Position numbers and translations under genes: made by a program. From positions 1-5,696 of the forward strand of contig CANKHS010000093.1 of assembly GCA_947481755.1 (NCBI GenBank): a stretch of 5,696 nt of DNA. The letters run 5' to 3'. Source of the DNA: Actinomycetota bacterium (lineage in GTDB: Bacteria > Actinomycetota > Thermoleophilia > Gaiellales > F1-60-MAGs149). Below are positions 1 through 5,696 of this stretch, piece by piece (position 1 is the stretch's first letter; every line of letters begins with the position of its first letter). The notes beneath the pieces were generated by a model, which saw only the letters and a program-made list of their open reading frames with translations, was not told the DNA's origin and made no database searches.

Positions 1-944
1 GAGATGGCCGTCAGTGCACCGAGGTGCTTGAGGATGCCGCCGATGGCCCAGAGGCCGATCTCGCCGGGCATCATCGGGTTGGCCGGGTCGGGCGCGTCGA
101 ACATGTTCTGATCGCCCTTCCAGATCGAGATGTTGTGATGGCACCCGTTGGCCGAGACGCCCATGAAGGGCTTCGGCATGAAGCACGGGAACGCGTTCAT
201 CTCGCGGCCGACCTGCTTGCAGATCTGGCGGTACGTGGTGAGATTGTCCGCCGTCACTTCTGCGCGATCGAAGTTGAAGTTCAACTCGAGCTGGCCTGGC
301 GCGTCCTCGTGGTCGCCCTGGATCATGTCGAGGCCGAGCTTCTCGGCGTACTCCATGACCTTGTGGATCAGCGGCTGGAACTCGGAGAACTGATCGATGT
401 GGTAGCAGTACGGCTTCGAGAGACCCTCGACCGACGGTGTTCCGTCCGGGTTGTTCTTGAGCCACATCATCTCGGGCTCGGTGCCGGCGCGCAGGTGCAT
501 GCCGGTCTCGGCCTCAAAGGCGGCCTGGGTGCGCTTGAGCAACCCACGACAGTCGGCGGTCAGGAAGGCACCAGGATCGACGTCTTCCTCGCGACCACGG
601 AACAACGTGCAGAACACACGCGCCACCTTCGGGTCCCACGGCAACTGCGAGAACGTCTCGGGGTCGGGCAAGCCAACGAGCTCACGCGACTCCGGGCCGT
701 AGCCAATGTACTCACCGTGGCGATCGACGAACAGGTTGGCCGTGGCGCCGTAGACGAGCTGGAATCCCTTGCGGGCCATGCTCTCCCAATGCTTTGCCGG
801 CACACCCTTGCCCATGATCCGCCCGGTGACCGATGCGAACTGGTAATAGATGTACTCGATGCCCTGGGCATCGATCATCTTCCGGACCTCTTTGACCTGG
901 TCGCTACGACCTGGTGTCTCGAGGTAATTCTCTAGATCCGTCAT
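1..944 (-). CDS. Glutamine synthetase family ligase, N-terminal 314 residues (3' end beyond window)
   Basis: Predicted cytoplasmic ATP-dependent ligase that joins ammonia (or possibly an amine) to the gamma-carboxyl of glutamate. The ATG at 944-942 is preceded by AGGAG with an 8-base spacer, which fixes the start. The N-terminal beta-grasp domain covers about residues 15-110 and the catalytic domain begins near 125. Metal-ligand motifs are visible: GTEPE (Glu156, Glu158), GDHEDAPGQLE (Glu213, Glu220) and the KPFMGVSANGCHHNIS segment with His269. The last differs from the usual GNG-M-H-x-H-M-S, reading HHN after the Cys. The sequence resembles an actinobacterial GS-like subgroup rather than the classical GlnA, so the substrate is not certain and no symbol is given. 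The C-terminal third, including any adenylylation tyrosine, lies outside the window. The gene diverges from a PucR-type regulator, which may control it. Family assignment is firm; ammonia versus amine specificity is open. Confidence 0.9.
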   Translation of the reverse strand, partial: MTDLENYLETPGRSDQVKEVRKMIDAQGIEYIYYQFASVTGRIMGKGVPAKHWESMARKGFQLVYGATANLFVDRHGEYIGYGPESRELVGLPDPETFSQLPWDPKVARVFCTLFRGREEDVDPGAFLTADCRGLLKRTQAAFEAETGMHLRAGTEPEMMWLKNNPDGTPSVEGLSKPYCYHIDQFSEFQPLIHKVMEYAEKLGLDMIQGDHEDAPGQLELNFNFDRAEVTADNLTTYRQICKQVGREMNAFPCFMPKPFMGVSANGCHHNISIWKGDQNMFDAPDPANPMMPGEIGLWAIGGILKHLGALTAI

Positions 945-952
945 ATTTCGTA

Positions 953-957
953 CTCCT
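953..957 (-). promoter_or_regulatory. Ribosome binding site of the glutamine synthetase gene
   Basis: On the minus strand AGGAG, within a purine-rich GGGAGAGGAG run, stands 8 bases before the ATG at 944. It is a near-ideal Shine-Dalgarno match and supports this start over later in-frame ATG codons such as Met23. Confidence 0.85.
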
Positions 958-998
958 CTCCCACTTCTCCCCTCCGGGCGTCCCCGGATGTGGAAGAA

Positions 999-1028
999 AA
1001 CGTAGGGGCAGAGGTGCCCTAGGGGCAA
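999..1028 (-). promoter_or_regulatory. Possible sigma-70-type promoter of the glutamine synthetase gene
   Basis: Reading the minus strand, TTGCCC (1028-1023) and TACGTT (1004-999) are separated by 18 bases and could be the -35 and -10 boxes. Transcription would then start near 992, giving an untranslated leader of roughly 50 bases that includes the ribosome binding site. Both boxes deviate from consensus, so this is only a candidate. The TAGGGGCA repeats overlap both boxes, which would place a bound regulator in a position to block or adjust polymerase. Confidence 0.35.
1003..1027. repeat. Paired TAGGGGCA direct repeats with inverted partial copy, candidate operator
   Basis: TAGGGGCA occurs at 1003-1010 and again at 1020-1027, start-to-start distance 17 bases. 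Between them, TGCCC at 1015-1019 is an inverted partial copy, so each flanking repeat can form an inverted pair with it (GGGCA/TGCCC). The cluster lies between two divergent genes and overlaps the candidate synthetase promoter. An arrangement of several half-sites fits a transcription factor binding site; the PucR-type protein encoded next door is the obvious candidate ligand, but that is inference from position only. Confidence 0.45.
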
Positions 1029-1112
1029 TGTCTGCGGTACGCACTGCACAGCACCGGAATTGGCCGATTTGCACATAGTTGGGGCTGAATCTGGCGGAAT
1101 TGAGTTCAGATT

Positions 1113-2996
1113 GTGAGCCGGTATGGCGAACTCCTCCTGCTACACACGCAACAAGTGCCTTGGCAGAGACAATTACTCGCTGGTAGTGTGTTCACTCTGA
1201 ACACCACGACACCCCCTCTGCCTGTGCCACCCGCCGCGGCTGCTGATGAGCGCCGCGTGCTCTACGAGATCATTCGCACGGTCTCGTCGAGCGTCGATCT
1301 CGAAAAGGTGTTGAGCGCCATCGTCGAACTCGTCACCGAGCAGACCCGCGCGCACGCCACGCTGATCTTCATTGCCGAGGGTCCGAACGACGCGTTGGTG
1401 CTGCGGTCGGTATCCGACGAGCGCTACCGCGATCAGATCGGGACCGTCTCGATGCTACGCGGTGAGGGCTTGGCCGGCTGGGTCGCCAAGCACCGCGAGC
1501 CCGTCTTTATTGCCGAGAATGCGCTGCAGGATCCACGCGTCAAGTATTTCCCCGAGTTCGAGGAAGAGAAGTACCAGTCGATCGTGTCCGTCCCCCTGAT
1601 CGCCCCGGACGACGAGATGATCGGTGTGATTGCCTTGCACGCCGAGGCGCCACGCGTCTTCACCGAGGAGGACGCAGCCTTCGTGATCCACTCGGCATCG
1701 CTGGTCGCCTCGGCGATTGTCAACGCGCGCCTCTACGAGGCGGCGCGGCGGCGAGTGCGCGAGCTGGAAGGCCTATCCGCCCTGTCAGCCGCTGTCTCCT
1801 CTGCCCCCACGCTGGATGACCTGCTGCCCACCGCTGCCAATCAGGCACTACCGCTCCTGAGTGCCGATTCCGCGCACATCTATCTCCTTGACCGTGGCGA
1901 CCGCCTCCAGCGCCACGCCTCGGCTCCCGAGGTTGGCGACGCGCCCTCCGCTGTGACCGTGAGCGAGTTGGCCGAGGCACGCCGAGTCGGTAACACCAGT
2001 TCTGTCCAGGCCACGCTTGGTGCTGCGCTCTGGGGCGGTTCGCCCGAGCCCGGGTCGCTGTTGATGCCCATGCTCGCCGACGGTGAGCTGCTTGGTGCGC
2101 TGGTCGCACACGCCATCGACGATCGACCCTTCAGTGACGCCGATCGCGACCTGGCGGCTTCGATCGCCTCGCAGGTGGCCGTTGGTATCAAGAAGATTCG
2201 TCTGATTGAGGGGCTTGAAGAGCGCAATCTGATCAAGGATTTCTTCGCCGACCTCGCCGCTGGGCGCTTCGCCGATGGCCTGTCCAGTCGTGCCCGTCGA
2301 CTCGGTTGTGATTTCAATCAGCCCAAGCTTGCGGTCGTCGCAATTGGTTGGCGCGATGCCGACGACGAGGGTCGTGTCGACGCCTTGGAGCGCTTCCGCA
2401 CCGGCATGATGCGTGCACTCCCCGGCGTGCTCATCGATCAGCGTGACGAAGAGGCCGTCGCACTTGTACCCGCACTTGGCACCGACGAATCCGAAACGCT
2501 CAAGCGCCTTGAGAAGGCGTTGGGCGAGGGAGCAAACCGCCTGCCGCTGGTGGTGGGTGTATCCAGTCCCTGCCTCGGTGCCGCCGCGCTTGCGATCGGT
2601 CTGCAGGAGGCCCGCCAGGCCGCACTCGCAGCGCCCGTGATCGTTGATGCGCCCGCGATCGTGCCGTACGACGGGCTCGGGCCGTACAAATACCTGCTGC
2701 GGGTACCGCTCGACGGCGATGTCCGCGACCGGCAGCGCGATGCCTTGAAGAAGCTCGGTGAGTACGACCGCCAGCGCCAGGCCCAGCTGACACGCACGCT
2801 CGAGGAGTTCCTGCGCCAGCGCGGCAACATCTCGGCCACCGCCCAGGCACTCTACGTCCACCCGAATACCCTGCGCCAACGGCTGCGCCGCATCGAGGAA
2901 TTGACCGGCATCAACATCAAGCAGGATGACTGGTTGATGATCGAGATCGCGCTCAAGCTGATCCGGCTTGAGGCGGCGCTCGGGCCAGCGAGCTAG
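1113..2996 (+). CDS. PucR-type transcriptional regulator with two GAF domains
   Basis: Predicted cytoplasmic DNA-binding regulator of 627 residues. A proline- and alanine-rich N-terminus (about 31-44) leads into a helix and a first GAF domain at about 55-207, with the typical GEGLAGWVAKHREP segment (117-130). A second, more diverged GAF domain occupies about 218-362. A linker helix near 362-380 is followed by a region like the CdaR/PucR GGDEF-like domain (about 400-505). The C-terminal PucR helix-turn-helix is clear at about 560-617, with GNISATAQALYVHPNTLRQR and a following RRIEELTG segment. GAF domains bind small molecules or mediate dimerisation; the ligand cannot be read from sequence. 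No receiver domain or membrane segment is seen. It is divergent from a glutamine synthetase-like gene, suggesting a role in nitrogen metabolism. The GTG start is uncertain: only a weak GGCGGA lies upstream, and GTG at 1188 would give a protein shorter by 25 residues without touching any domain. Confidence 0.85.
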   Translation: MSRYGELLLLHTQQVPWQRQLLAGSVFTLNTTTPPLPVPPAAAADERRVLYEIIRTVSSSVDLEKVLSAIVELVTEQTRAHATLIFIAEGPNDALVLRSVSDERYRDQIGTVSMLRGEGLAGWVAKHREPVFIAENALQDPRVKYFPEFEEEKYQSIVSVPLIAPDDEMIGVIALHAEAPRVFTEEDAAFVIHSASLVASAIVNARLYEAARRRVRELEGLSALSAAVSSAPTLDDLLPTAANQALPLLSADSAHIYLLDRGDRLQRHASAPEVGDAPSAVTVSELAEARRVGNTSSVQATLGAALWGGSPEPGSLLMPMLADGELLGALVAHAIDDRPFSDADRDLAASIASQVAVGIKKIRLIEGLEERNLIKDFFADLAAGRFADGLSSRARRLGCDFNQPKLAVVAIGWRDADDEGRVDALERFRTGMMRALPGVLIDQRDEEAVALVPALGTDESETLKRLEKALGEGANRLPLVVGVSSPCLGAAALAIGLQEARQAALAAPVIVDAPAIVPYDGLGPYKYLLRVPLDGDVRDRQRDALKKLGEYDRQRQAQLTRTLEEFLRQRGNISATAQALYVHPNTLRQRLRRIEELTGINIKQDDWLMIEIALKLIRLEAALGPAS

Positions 2997-3085
2997 CGCC
3001 AGCGTCCACTCGACGCGCGCCTCGCTACACCATTCCTTCACCACTGCCTTACGGGACACTTCCCCGATGCTCGGATCGACGACTC

Positions 3086-3098
3086 TATCCTGTCGCGT
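3086..3098 (+). promoter_or_regulatory. Possible -10 box for leaderless transcription of the arsenate operon
   Basis: TATCCT at 3086-3091 fits the TANNNT pattern and ends 7 bases before the ATG at 3099. No Shine-Dalgarno sequence lies in front of that ATG (the preceding bases are TGTCGCGT). The combination is typical of leaderless mRNAs, in which transcription starts at or beside the start codon. I see no good -35 box 16-18 bases upstream and no obvious operator palindrome, so confidence is low to moderate. Confidence 0.4.
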
Positions 3099-4121
3099 AT
3101 GACGGATCCCGTTCGCATTGGCATCAATGGCTTTGGCCGCATGGGACGGCTCGCGCTGCGCGCAGCCTGGGAATGGCCCGAGCTCGAATTCGTGCACATC
3201 AATGAGGCGCATGGCGACGCTGCATCGTGCGCGCACCTACTCGAGTTCGACTCCGTTCATGGTCGCTGGAATCGCGAGATCACTGCGACTGCCGACACCG
3301 TCACCATTGGGAGTCAGGTGCTCAGTCACTCGTCGTTTGCCAGCCCGGAGGAGATCGACTGGGAGGCGCTCGGCGTCGAGCTCGTGCTCGAAGCAACCGG
3401 GCGCTTCAAGACACTCGCCACGTTACAGCCCCACTTCGATCGTGGTGCCCGCAAGGTGGTTGTGGCCGCACCGGTGCATGACCCCGCCGCCATCAACATC
3501 GTGATGGGCGTCAACGATGACCAGTACGACCCAACCGTGCACGACATCGCGACAGCCGCCTCCTGCACAACGAACTGCCTCGCACCGATCGTGCAGACGA
3601 TCCATCAGGCACTCGGGATTCGCCACGGACTGATCACGACGCTGCACGACATGACAAATACGCAGACGATTGTCGACCTGCATCACAAGGATCTCCGGCG
3701 GGCCCGTTCGGCGAGCCAATCCCTGATCCCCACGACCACCGGTTCGGCACGCGCAATTGGCCTGATCTTCCCGGAGCTCGAGGGCAAGCTGAATGGACTA
3801 GCGGTACGCGTACCGCTTCTCAATGCCTCGCTGACCGACTGCGTCTTCGAAGTCGGGCGCGCAACCAGCGTCGAGGAAGTCAACAGCCTGCTCGAGGCCG
3901 CCATACACGGACGACTCGCCGGCATCCTTGGCTACGAGCCGCGCCCGCTCGTCAGCATCGACTACCGCACCGACCCGCGCTCGGCGATCGTCGATGCACT
4001 CTCGACGATGGTGGTCGACGACACGCAGGTCAAGATTCTCGCCTGGTACGACAACGAGTGGGGCTACGCAAATCGCTACGCCGAGCTTGCCCGGCTCGTC
4101 GGCCAACGGTTGCCCGAGTAG
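3099..4121 (+). CDS. ArsJ-associated glyceraldehyde-3-phosphate dehydrogenase
   Basis: Cytoplasmic dehydrogenase, 340 residues, the full length of type I GAPDH. The NAD-binding Rossmann motif GINGFGRMGR is at 8-17, the catalytic ASCTTNC at 154-160 with nucleophile Cys156, and the partner His183 in TTLHDMTNTQT. The substrate-binding IPTTTGSA is at 210-217 and the C-terminal WYDNEWGYANR at 316-326. The residues HINEAHGDAA (33-42) and the segment around RVPLLNASLTDCVFEV (237-252) match the subgroup encoded beside arsJ rather than housekeeping GAPDH. In that subgroup the enzyme is known to use arsenate in place of phosphate, forming unstable 1-arseno-3-phosphoglycerate, which ArsJ exports. Glu36 stands where housekeeping NAD-dependent enzymes usually have Asp. 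The arsJ gene starts 10 bases after the stop codon, so the two are almost certainly co-transcribed. The start is fixed by the Rossmann motif, which begins only seven residues in; no ribosome binding site precedes it. Confidence 0.95.
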   Translation: MTDPVRIGINGFGRMGRLALRAAWEWPELEFVHINEAHGDAASCAHLLEFDSVHGRWNREITATADTVTIGSQVLSHSSFASPEEIDWEALGVELVLEATGRFKTLATLQPHFDRGARKVVVAAPVHDPAAINIVMGVNDDQYDPTVHDIATAASCTTNCLAPIVQTIHQALGIRHGLITTLHDMTNTQTIVDLHHKDLRRARSASQSLIPTTTGSARAIGLIFPELEGKLNGLAVRVPLLNASLTDCVFEVGRATSVEEVNSLLEAAIHGRLAGILGYEPRPLVSIDYRTDPRSAIVDALSTMVVDDTQVKILAWYDNEWGYANRYAELARLVGQRLPE

Positions 4122-4131
4122 CATCGAGGGC

Positions 4132-5364
4132 ATGAACGCGGCCGCCCGAGCTGGAGACCTGCGCAACTACGCGCTCGTCACGGCTGCCTACTGGGCCGAC
4201 ACGATCACCGATGGCGCGATCCGCGTCCTCGTCCTGTTCTACTTCTACCAGCTCGGCTATAGCCCGCTCGAGGTCGCCTCGCTGTTCCTCTTCTACGAGG
4301 CCTTTGGGATCCTGACCAACCTCTTCGGCGGCTGGATCGCTGCCCGCTTCGGCCTCAAGTCGACGCTGCTGGCCGGCCTAACGCTTCAGATCGGCGCGTT
4401 GCTGATGCTGGCGCTCGCACCATCGCCGTGGCTGGTCGTGCCGTACGTCATGGCCTCGCAGGCGGTCAGTGGCATCGCCAAGGACCTGACCAAGATGAGC
4501 TCAAAGAGCGCCGTCAAACTGGTCGTGCCCGAGGATGCTCCCGACGCACTGTTTCGCTGGGTCGCCATCCTGACGGGTTCGAAGAACGCCCTCAAGGGCG
4601 TCGGGTTCTTCCTCGGCGGCCTGCTCTTGACGGTCGTCGGGTTTCAGCCGGCACTCGGCATCCTCGGCGTCCTCGTGGGTGCCGCACTTCTACTCGTGCT
4701 GGTGGCCGTCCATGGGCAGCTCGGCCGCCCCGACGCCAAGGCGCGCTTTAGCCACATGTTCTCGAACAATCGCGCGGTTAATCTACTCGCCGCCGCGCGC
4801 GTCTTTCTGTTCGCGTCGCGCGACGTCTGGTTCGTCGTCGGCCTGCCGGTCTACCTGCGCAGCGTGCTGAATTGGAGCTTCTGGGAGGTCGGCGGCTTTA
4901 TGGCGATCTGGGTGATCGGCTACGGCGTCGTGCAGGCCTTCGCGCCGCAACTCTTGCGGCGCACGGGCGGCCAGCCGACCGGATTTACGGCCGCCTGGCT
5001 GGCCTTTTTTCTCGCAATCCTGCCGGCCGGTATCGCGATCGCGTTGGCCGCCAACGCTGACGCGACGACCGTGCTCGTGATCGGCCTGATCGTGTTTGGC
5101 TTCGTGTTCGCCCTCAACTCCGCCGTCCACTCGTTCTTGATCCTGCACTACGCAGACGGCAACAAGGTCGCGATGAACGTCGGGTTCTATTACATGGCCA
5201 ACGCCGGCGGCCGCCTCGCCGGCACGATCCTGTCCGGCCTGCTCTACCAATGGCAGGGCCTCGAGGCGTGCCTCTGGGCCTCGGCGCTGATGGTGCTGGC
5301 AGCCGGGGCGATCTCGCTGCTACTGCCGCGGACTCCAGTCGCTGTCGCGTCACCTGCTCGCTAA
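4132..5364 (+). CDS. arsJ: Organoarsenical efflux transporter ArsJ (major facilitator superfamily)
   Basis: Inner-membrane exporter of 410 residues. In characterised systems ArsJ extrudes 1-arseno-3-phosphoglycerate, which then breaks down outside to arsenate and 3-phosphoglycerate, giving arsenate resistance. Many hydrophobic stretches fit 11-12 membrane helices, for example about 31-64, 79-96, 99-115, 155-192, 229-270, 284-305, 312-338 and 381-398. A motif A-like loop, GGWIAARFGLKST (66-78), joins helices 2 and 3. The cytoplasmic-loop segment SGIAKDLTKMSSKSAVK (113-129) is a characteristic ArsJ signature. The N-terminal LRNYALVTAAYWADTITDGA (10-29) also matches the family. The reading frame stays open upstream to 3928, but that stretch overlaps the dehydrogenase gene; Met at 4132 directly precedes the conserved N-terminus. 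GAGGG sits almost against the ATG, too close for an ideal ribosome site, so translation is probably coupled to the gene before. Identification is confident from the sequence and the gene pair. Confidence 0.95.
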   Translation: MNAAARAGDLRNYALVTAAYWADTITDGAIRVLVLFYFYQLGYSPLEVASLFLFYEAFGILTNLFGGWIAARFGLKSTLLAGLTLQIGALLMLALAPSPWLVVPYVMASQAVSGIAKDLTKMSSKSAVKLVVPEDAPDALFRWVAILTGSKNALKGVGFFLGGLLLTVVGFQPALGILGVLVGAALLLVLVAVHGQLGRPDAKARFSHMFSNNRAVNLLAAARVFLFASRDVWFVVGLPVYLRSVLNWSFWEVGGFMAIWVIGYGVVQAFAPQLLRRTGGQPTGFTAAWLAFFLAILPAGIAIALAANADATTVLVIGLIVFGFVFALNSAVHSFLILHYADGNKVAMNVGFYYMANAGGRLAGTILSGLLYQWQGLEACLWASALMVLAAGAISLLLPRTPVAVASPAR

Positions 5365-5396
5365 CACCAGGCGCGATCAAGGGTGGCGCGCGATCT

Positions 5397-5436
5397 TAGG
5401 AGGACATGACACGTGCGCACGTGTCATGTCCTCCTA
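5397..5436. terminator. Perfect 40-base palindrome between convergent genes, probable bidirectional terminator
   Basis: Two 20-base arms (5397-5416 and 5417-5436) are exact reverse complements with no spacer; the left arm contains GGAGGACATGACACGTG. Outward the pairing resumes after two imperfect positions (GAT at 5392-5394 with ATC at 5439-5441). The RNA from either strand would fold into a very stable hairpin with a small loop at the centre. It lies 32 bases after the arsJ stop and 20 bases after the end of the converging flavoprotein gene, just where a shared terminator is expected. There is no U-run after the stem on either strand, so it is not a textbook intrinsic terminator. A dispersed palindromic repeat or a remnant of a small mobile element is an alternative. 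Confidence 0.6.
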
Positions 5437-5456
5437 GAATCATCAGCGGATTAGAG

Positions 5457-5696
5457 CTACCCGCGCGCCTTGACCAGCGCGGTCAATTGCGGAACCACAG
5501 CGTTGAGATCACCAACGATGCCGAAGTCGGCATAGTCGAAGATCGGCGCGTTCTTATCTTTGTTTATCGCCACGATCGTGCCCGAGCCCTGCATGCCAAC
5601 CTTGTGTTGGATCGCGCCCGAGATACCGCAGGCGACGTAGAGCTTTGGCGTCACGGTCTTGCCTGTCTGGCCGACCTGGGCACTGTACGGATACCA
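5457..5696 (-). CDS. etfA: Electron transfer flavoprotein alpha subunit, C-terminal 79 residues (5' end beyond window)
   Basis: The visible part is the FAD-binding C-terminal domain of EtfA/FixB, which with the beta subunit takes electrons from acyl-CoA and other dehydrogenases and passes them to the quinone pool. The frame is open from the window edge and ends with TAG at 5459-5457. Hallmarks in order are YSAQVGQTGKTV, the ETF alpha signature LYVACGISGAIQHKVGMQ, then IVAINKDKNAPIFDYADFG and VGDL, and a C-terminal helix ending in KARG. These contact the FAD isoalloxazine, ribityl and pyrophosphate groups in known structures. A GTG codon at 5654 is not the start, because conserved residues continue upstream to the edge. 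The gene converges on arsJ and is probably functionally unrelated to it. The rest of the gene lies beyond 5696, so completeness cannot be judged. Confidence 0.95.
   Translation of the reverse strand, partial: WYPYSAQVGQTGKTVTPKLYVACGISGAIQHKVGMQGSGTIVAINKDKNAPIFDYADFGIVGDLNAVVPQLTALVKARG

Noticed and set aside
24..935. 303-codon open frame on the plus strand opposite the glutamine synthetase gene
   Set aside because: The minus-strand frame encodes recognisable GS motifs throughout; the plus-strand translation is rich in Arg, His, Leu and Val with no recognisable domain, as expected of an antisense shadow in GC-rich DNA.
1033..1043. Short inverted repeat TGCG-GTA-CGCA in the divergent intergenic region
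   Set aside because: Four-base arms are too short to support an operator call by themselves.
2997..3098. Possible terminator after the regulator gene
   Set aside because: I found no stem of useful length followed by a U-run in this gap, so transcription ending here cannot be supported.
1848..3236. 462-codon open frame on the minus strand opposite the regulator and the start of the dehydrogenase gene
   Set aside because: It spans two well-supported plus-strand genes and the gap between them, and shows no recognisable motif. Its length is explained by the skewed codon use of the sense genes.
3928..4131. Upstream extension of the arsJ reading frame into the dehydrogenase gene
   Set aside because: The extra 68 residues are Arg/Ser/Thr-rich out-of-frame dehydrogenase sequence, and the conserved ArsJ N-terminus begins right after Met at 4132.
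4783..5250. 155-codon minus-strand frame inside arsJ
   Set aside because: The translation is charged and low in complexity with no domain; it lies wholly opposite membrane-helix coding sequence of arsJ.
5371..5395. Direct repeat GCGCGATC at 5371-5378 and 5388-5395 after arsJ
   Set aside because: An 8-base repeat of GC-rich words is common by chance at this base composition, and it shows no clear relation to the palindrome or a promoter.

Overview
This is a moderately GC-rich bacterial chromosomal window with five protein-coding genes, two of them cut by the window edges. Codon use favours G or C at third positions. The glutamine synthetase looks like an actinobacterial-type subgroup, and one gene has a TANNNT box seven bases before its ATG, as in leaderless transcripts. 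Together these suggest Actinomycetota or a neighbouring phylum such as Chloroflexota. This is a weak inference: no rRNA or other strong taxonomic marker is present. I found no tRNA, CRISPR array, transposase or phage gene.

Layout. (1) 1-944, minus strand: the N-terminal 314 residues of a glutamine synthetase family ligase with a clear ribosome binding site; its C-terminus lies beyond base 1. (2) 945-1112: a divergent intergenic region holding a possible promoter for the synthetase, overlapped by two copies of TAGGGGCA with an inverted partial copy between them, a plausible operator. (3) 1113-2996, plus strand: a 627-residue PucR-type transcription regulator with two GAF sensor domains, a GGDEF-like domain and a C-terminal helix-turn-helix. 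(4) 2997-3098: a 102-base gap whose end carries a possible leaderless promoter. (5) 3099-4121 and 4132-5364, plus strand: a two-gene arsenate resistance unit made of an ArsJ-associated glyceraldehyde-3-phosphate dehydrogenase and the major facilitator exporter ArsJ. (6) 5397-5436: a perfect 40-base palindrome between converging genes. (7) 5457-5696, minus strand: the C-terminal 79 residues of electron transfer flavoprotein alpha subunit.

How the genes work together. The left half reads as a nitrogen-assimilation module: a GS-type ligase divergent from a regulator whose GAF domains could sense a small molecule. The right half is a detoxification module. The dehydrogenase uses arsenate in place of phosphate to make the unstable 1-arseno-3-phosphoglycerate, and ArsJ pumps that product out, giving net arsenate efflux. 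No ArsR repressor, ArsC reductase or phosphate transporter gene is visible next to the pair, so its control is not explained by this window. The flavoprotein gene is probably an unrelated metabolic neighbour. The best-supported unusual items are the arsenate module without a local ArsR, the long perfect palindrome, and the repeat cluster in the divergent promoter region. I did not find convincing evidence for an entirely new system.
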